Assembly: GCA_949358305.1 (NCBI GenBank)
Contig: OX442316.1
Span: 7,688,001 to 7,752,000 of the forward strand
Direction: 5' to 3'
Length of the DNA stretch: 64,000 bases
Source of the DNA: Strigamia acuminata
Taxonomy: Eukaryota > Arthropoda > Chilopoda > Geophilomorpha > Linotaeniidae
Under the pieces are notes generated by a model that was given only the letters and a program-made list of their open reading frames with translations, searched no databases and was not told the DNA's origin. The translations under genes and the position numbers were made by a program. Below, piece after piece: positions 60,362 to 64,000 of this stretch (the stretch's first letter is position 1; each line of letters starts with the position of its first letter).

Positions 60362-62826
60362 TCATAAGCAGGATGACAACAAATCTGATGGTGTTTGATT
60401 ATGGTTGTCGTGAGACAAAGCTAATTTCCAATAATGACTTCTTACAACATGAGCTCCGAATTTAGGTTGTCTTTGTCGAGTAAACACTCCTTTCTTGTTA
60501 CCATTAACACGACTAGTTCCTTGTTGAGTCATAAAATCGGCGAAATTCCATATCATTTCTCCCGTAATGTGGCCATTCTTGCGCAGATTATGAAATGCAG
60601 AAAAATATCTCGTCAAAAATGCCACTTGATAATCTTCAGAAAAAGCAACTGGAGGATCCTGAACAAGAAAAATATTATTTTATTTCGTTTTAATAATTTT
60701 TATGTCAATATCCTTTACCACGTGTAATCCCGTAATTGTTTCGGCCCCATATTCGCTATTTATAATAGGTCTGTTAAATTTTTCATGCCATGCTTTGTAC
60801 TCTTCTATTACTTGATTTTCAATCAAATCTAACTGGCCTATATCGGAGTACCAACCAAAATATCGGTTTACACATATTATGTCTAAATACTCAGCCTGAA
60901 ACAATCATTAATTCGTTAAATGAAACGGCAGAATTAAAAACAAAGCTCAAATTTACAGCTTTATCTGCGTTGTAACCTTGATTTATAACAAGTGTTGATG
61001 GACGCGTCGTGTCGAGACTTTTCATCAAAGCGACTAACCGCCTGTGAATTTAAAATAGTATGCTTCTCAATTTATCCTACACATTATACTAAAAAATATT
61101 ACTTAAAGTAAGGTCCAGCTGCTTCTTTTTGTGACTTTGGCTCGTTGCCAATTGACCACATGACAACTGACGGTCGGTTTTTATCCCGCTGATACAATTC
61201 CCTCATTACCTGCATGTGGGTATTTAATAAATTTTGGTCGAAATTACTAGTTAAGTAATAAAAACAATTAATAAAAAGAAAATAATCAATCATGAATGTT
61301 TTTACTCTAAAGCAACAGCAGGAGATTCGTCAATAACGACAATACCCTCGGCGTCAGCTCGATCCATGATCTCTTCAGCGTAAGGATAATGCGATGTTCG
61401 AAAAGAATTGGCGCCGATCCATTTCAATAAATTAAAATCTTTGACTACTAATGGGTAATCCAATCCTTTTCCTCGTAACTACACAAAATAAAAGGAAACA
61501 AGGTGTCAGTGAAATTTAACAAAAAAGAAAAATACAATTATTTTACATCGGAATCTTCATGTTTACCAAATCCACGAAAGTAAAACGGTCTTTTATTGAT
61601 AAAAAATCTTTTGCTATCCCAAGAAATTGTTCGAATGCCTATTTTAAGTCGATAAACATCACTCGAAGCTGGACTAACAAGATGTACCTAAAATATAAAC
61701 ATTATTATCAATAATAATTCAATACCGGTAGATGTTTTTAATCTACAATTACTTTGAATGTATATAGATATCCTGGCGTTGAATTTGTAAGATAGGGCCA
61801 CCAAAAATGAGCATTGCTAATTTTTAAGCTGCCGTTCAATGCATTTCCTTTAGCAACTTCATTTCCCCTTTTATCCAAAACCTGAACGATGCAATTCGTA
61901 TTTTCACTCACTGAAGGTTGAACTACGTAATGTATAACACCCGTCGCTTCATCAAGAATGTCGGTTTTAATTGTAATGTCATCAATGTATACTGTTGGAA
62001 CTGTGTACAAATACACCGGACGATGAATACCAGCGTAATTATAAAAATCATAGTTATAATTCTGCACAAAATACCCAAGTGGATATCTATTTTAAAACAA
62101 AAGAAAAATTATTTTTGAAATTAATTTTGTAACTTTATTCATTTAATTTACTTTTTGATATCATTCATAAATTGAATAGAACCCTGTGGAATTGTTTCAG
62201 GAGTTAACGTATTATTAACAGCAACCGTCACTCGATTAATAGAATCAAATTCTAAATATTTGGTTACATCTTTTTGGAATGGTAAATGACCCACTGAATG
62301 TTCTACCAACTGGATTCCGTTTATCCACTGTTTAATCAAAAGATTGTCATTGCACTGTTCTGATAAAATTGTCTTAATCATTTTACGTCACTTACAACTA
62401 TTGCGTTATAATGGACACTGCCAAAGCGAATAAACACTCGTTGTGTTTTATTATTCCATCCATTTGGAACGAACGTTTCTCTATCGTACCAAACCCATCC
62501 AATATGATCACGTATTGTCCGGTTTTGAGTTACATCGTTAAAACTAGATGGTACCGGCATGGGAATAACTTCCCCAGTCTGCAAAATAATTGTTATAAAT
62601 AAAACATTTCCTTATTACAAAAATGGCTATTTACCTGTTCTAGCGGAAATGAATACCATTTTTCTCTGAATCCCTTTTCCTGGTCATAAAGCGGCGTGAT
62701 TCTAAAATTCCACAAACCACTCAAGTCTTTAGTGTCTCTTGTCTCGGAATCTTGAGGATACAAAATCCCACTATCTGCATAATGGAAGCTAATGGACACT
62801 AGAATGAAATAACCGATAGTTTCCAT
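60362..62826 (-). CDS. GUSB: Lysosomal beta-glucuronidase, copy B (633 aa)
   Basis: Ten exons: 62826-62635, 62578-62396, 62327-62152, 62086-61753, 61687-61547, 61478-61306, 61246-61103, 61041-60957, 60895-60719, 60658-60362; exon lengths equal those of copy A one for one. The catalytic motifs WSIGNEP (E435) and NSEYGAET (E524) and the signal peptide ([17 protein letters not shown]) are intact. Differences from copy A cluster in the signal peptide, the N-terminal domain and surface positions (for example [15 protein letters not shown] versus [15 protein letters not shown]). It has its own upstream block with two CACGTG sites. Both copies look functional; which is expressed where cannot be told from sequence. 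Confidence 0.95.
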
Positions 62827-63337
62827 CGTGACGGGATAGCGGACTCGCTATCTATAGAACAGCAGTCCTGGGTCCAAACCGCCTATATTCATCACGTGGA
62901 AGTGTTTGGTGATCTCGGTGGGTGTCTTGAGCTACAACCTGCAACCACGTGTGGCACCGTCGCGACATCTGATACTGATTATCTGTAAACAAAATTGTTT
63001 AATTAAAATAAATTCTTTTTGATTAATAATAAATATTTTGCATTCGGGAATTAATACATAAAATATTACATAGAAAAAAGTTTTTTTTATCTTCTTTGTA
63101 GTTATCCGCTTACAATTAAAAAAAACAATAGTCATCTCGACCCCGCAGAAACGAAAACGTTTGACGCGATTTATAGGCATGAATTCGTGTTTAATGTGAT
63201 TGTGTGTTGTTCGCAATAGTACATAAAACAAATAAATATTAAACTAACAAACTTTTTATTAATTTAGAATATCTTATTCGCTTCGTTGCGATCCAATGCT
63301 TTTTGTACACCGGTACGTGAAGTGAATTTTGTCTCAG
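62827..63337. other. Divergent upstream region of GUSB copy B and UBE4A
   Basis: The first about 165 bp belong to the duplicated GUSB 5' flank; the rest is unique and leads to the UBE4A start. No TATA box or other gene is evident. Confidence 0.5.
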
Positions 63338-64000
63338 ATGAGTGCGATGGCAGACGAATTAAGCACAAATCCCTTCGTTGCGCTGTTTCCAACGATCCAA
63401 GAAGCGCAACAGTTTAGAAATGAAATTGAACTGCATCGAGACATTATTTTCGGACCAAGGCATTCAGACTCCAGTGATGAAATATGTTTGTCGCCTACTA
63501 GTAGTGGCAGCGCAAAGAACACAGTGTCTATGGAAAGCGTGATCCCTCCAAGACCCAAAGTTAATTTAGTAATTGAAAATATATTCTTGATCACAATAGA
63601 TAAAGGTAGAAAATTATTATCTATAATAAATAAATTGATTTTAATTTTTTTTCTTCTATTTTTTAACAGTGTTGAGCAGCACTTTAAATCGACCCAGCAG
63701 ATGTGTTTACCTGACTGATGTGCATCAATTGTTAGGCGACAGAGATTGGTTGGATTTGGAGTATATTGAGCAGGCAGCCTTTGAGAGGTTAATGTTGGAC
63801 GACCCTGCAAATTTCGTGATTGTAACCAGGGGAAATTATGAAGATGAACCTGCGGAAAGGGATGCCGGTGAAAAATGCAAATTGAAATACTTGTACATGT
63901 GTTATTATAGGTCTTTAAAGCAGAAAGAAATCTTTAAAGTAAGGTTTTTTCAATTGTATTCGATGCGAGTGAATAAAATACTATTTTTTTATAGGCTTTT
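63338..64000 (+). CDS. UBE4A: UBE4A ubiquitin conjugation factor, N-terminal part (cut by window end)
   Basis: Exons 63338-63605 and 63670-63938 join in phase, and a third begins at 63,995 after ttttatag. The product has [58 protein letters not shown] and ERDAGEK...YLYMCYYR. These match, in order, the N-terminus of UBE4A (family [52 protein letters not shown]). UBE4A is a U-box E4/E3 that extends ubiquitin chains; the U-box lies beyond the window. ATG 63,338 gives MSAMADELSTNPF; a second in-frame ATG is three codons later. Confidence 0.9.

Larger units (their letters stand above)
57000..62990. repeat. About 3-kb tandem segmental duplication containing GUSB
   Basis: 57,000-60,019 and 60,020-62,990 are direct copies covering 3' flank, all ten exons and introns, and 5' flank. 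Exon lengths are identical, introns are alignable, and small indels and substitutions mark divergence. First-exon products differ at 7 of 64 residues. Confidence 0.9.

Overview
The window is nuclear DNA of an animal, almost certainly an arthropod. Its genes are split by GT-AG introns, the flanks are AT-rich, TTAGG/CCTAA (arthropod telomere-type) runs occur, and the genes match animal families: Sidestep-like immunoglobulin receptor, Spindly, E2F, lysosomal beta-glucuronidase and UBE4A. No bacterial-style operon, rRNA or tRNA was recognised. All exon models were joined by eye from splice sites and reading phase.

Layout. 1-9,531: long AT-rich stretch with no confident exon. 9,532-29,179 (+): 14 exons of a Sidestep-family receptor (Ig domains, FN3-like region, one TM helix, cytoplasmic tail); the signal-peptide exon was not found. 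29,180-32,624: 3' flank with a small hAT-type MITE and a possible alternative last exon. 32,633-49,281: a 16.6-kb unit bounded by inverted terminal repeats and an 8-bp direct repeat, read here as one giant Mutator-like (MULE) transposon. 49,314-50,921 (+): Spindly-like coiled-coil gene, whose 5' UTR the element seems to have split. 51,178-53,358: two tiny convergent spliced genes, one with a C-terminal hydrophobic segment and one with a signal peptide. 54,836-56,722 (+): activator-type E2F with E2F sites in its own upstream region and a U12 AT-AC intron. 57,370-62,826 (-): two intact tandem copies of beta-glucuronidase. 63,338-64,000 (+): first exons of UBE4A, running off the window.

The most notable object is the 16.6-kb element. 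Its intact 11-exon gene encodes 649 aa: an N-terminal FLYWCH-type zinc finger, a MULE transposase core, an acidic linker grown by tandem duplication of an 18-codon exon with its intron, and a C-terminal RING finger. A second, stand-alone RING gene has a start codon split by an intron, and two further genes are of unknown function. Just inside each end lies a pair of tail-to-tail host-gene 3' fragments: ICMT with AAR2 on the left, FBXW4 with a PLPP4/5-type lipid phosphatase on the right. This looks like Pack-MULE-style gene capture combined with foldback-style, minisatellite-rich terminal repeats.
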